Shown piece after piece: positions 6,303-6,617 of a stretch of 6,617 nucleotides of DNA. The position numbers and the translations under genes were made by a program. The stretch is from assembly GCA_910578745.1 (NCBI GenBank), contig CAJTSN010000054.1, positions 1 to 6,617 of the forward strand, given 5' to 3'. This stretch comes from an uncultured Bacilli bacterium. Lineage in GTDB: Bacteria; Bacillota_I; Bacilli_A; RF39; UBA660. The notes below the pieces were generated by a model. It saw only the letters and a list, made by a program, of their open reading frames with translations, had not been told where the DNA came from and did no database searches. The stretch's first letter is position 1; every line of letters starts with the position of its first letter.

Positions 6303-6617
6303 TTGAATAACAATAATTATTTTGGAAAGCCTATTTTTCCGGGAACCCCTTTATATTCAGGAAATACGCCAGTTCCAAATCAAAATACACAAATGGCGCT
6401 TCCATTAGAACAATCTTACATTGAAAACATACTAAGACTCAATAAGGGAAAAAATATTCGTGTCCATATGACTTTCCCTGATTCTACTGAATTTCGAGAT
6501 CGAGAATTCTCAGGCATCATTGAACAGTCAGGAAGAGATCATATTATTTTAAGAGATCCAAAAACAGGGACATGGGAGCTTTTACTAATGATTTATGTTG
6601 ACTTCATTACTTTTGAT
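6303..6617 (+). CDS. gerQ: Spore coat/germination protein GerQ (3' end cut off by the window)
   Basis: The first 105 codons of GerQ. In Bacillus this inner-coat protein is needed to localise the cortex hydrolase CwlJ and for germination in response to calcium-dipicolinate, and it is cross-linked by a transglutaminase. Recognition rests on the conserved C-terminal domain: QSYIENILRLNKGK (38-51), VHMTF (54-58), FSGIIEQSGRDHIILRDP (69-86), KTGTWELLLMIYVDFITFD (87-105). The N-terminal part (1-37; Asn-, Pro- and Gly-containing, beginning MNNNNYFGKP) is low-complexity and much shorter than the Gln-rich region of B. subtilis GerQ; that region is variable in the family. Only a few terminal residues should be missing. 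Translation appears to start at TTG. It is the only plus-strand gene here and is preceded by a sigma-E-like promoter. Its presence implies the host makes endospores, or descends from one that did. Confidence 0.93.
   Translation, partial: MNNNNYFGKPIFPGTPLYSGNTPVPNQNTQMALPLEQSYIENILRLNKGKNIRVHMTFPDSTEFRDREFSGIIEQSGRDHIILRDPKTGTWELLLMIYVDFITFD

Overview
The window is visibly AT-rich chromosomal DNA with Shine-Dalgarno sites, sigma-A-type promoters, a TTG start and the standard genetic code. Tex, a LexA-type operator at dinB, a shell-less PduL and above all GerQ, a spore coat/germination protein, point to a spore-forming low-GC Firmicute. An uncultured host-associated lineage of the class Bacilli would fit, but the sequence does not fix the taxon.

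Layout, read on the minus strand from the right: pduL (5542-6132), a 374-base AT-rich spacer, a secreted wall-anchored protein with three cysteine repeats (4046-5167) ending in a clear terminator, then dinB (2676-3887), tex (428-2605) and a type IV pilin-like prepilin (4-426). The dinB promoter is TTTACA-17-TATAAT, and a LexA-like palindrome fills its spacer. tex starts 70 bases after dinB, and the pilin start codon lies one base past the tex stop, so tex and the pilin are almost certainly co-transcribed and may be translationally coupled. On the plus strand only the 5' part of gerQ (6303 to the right edge) is present. It is divergent from pduL, starts with TTG and follows a sequence resembling a sporulation sigma-E promoter.

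The genes do not form one pathway. DNA-damage tolerance (dinB), an RNA-binding transcription-associated factor (tex), cell-surface functions (prepilin, anchored Cys-repeat protein), acyl-phosphate metabolism (pduL) and sporulation (gerQ) sit side by side. The regulatory sites explain how they are separated: an SOS-type promoter for dinB, a housekeeping extended -10 promoter for pduL, and a mother-cell-type promoter for gerQ. The least familiar element is the surface protein, with a regular C-x10-C-x9-C-x4-C unit repeated three times at an exact 35-residue period in front of an NPKTG sorting signal. I see no mobile element, CRISPR array, tRNA or rRNA, and no clear evidence of a wholly new system.
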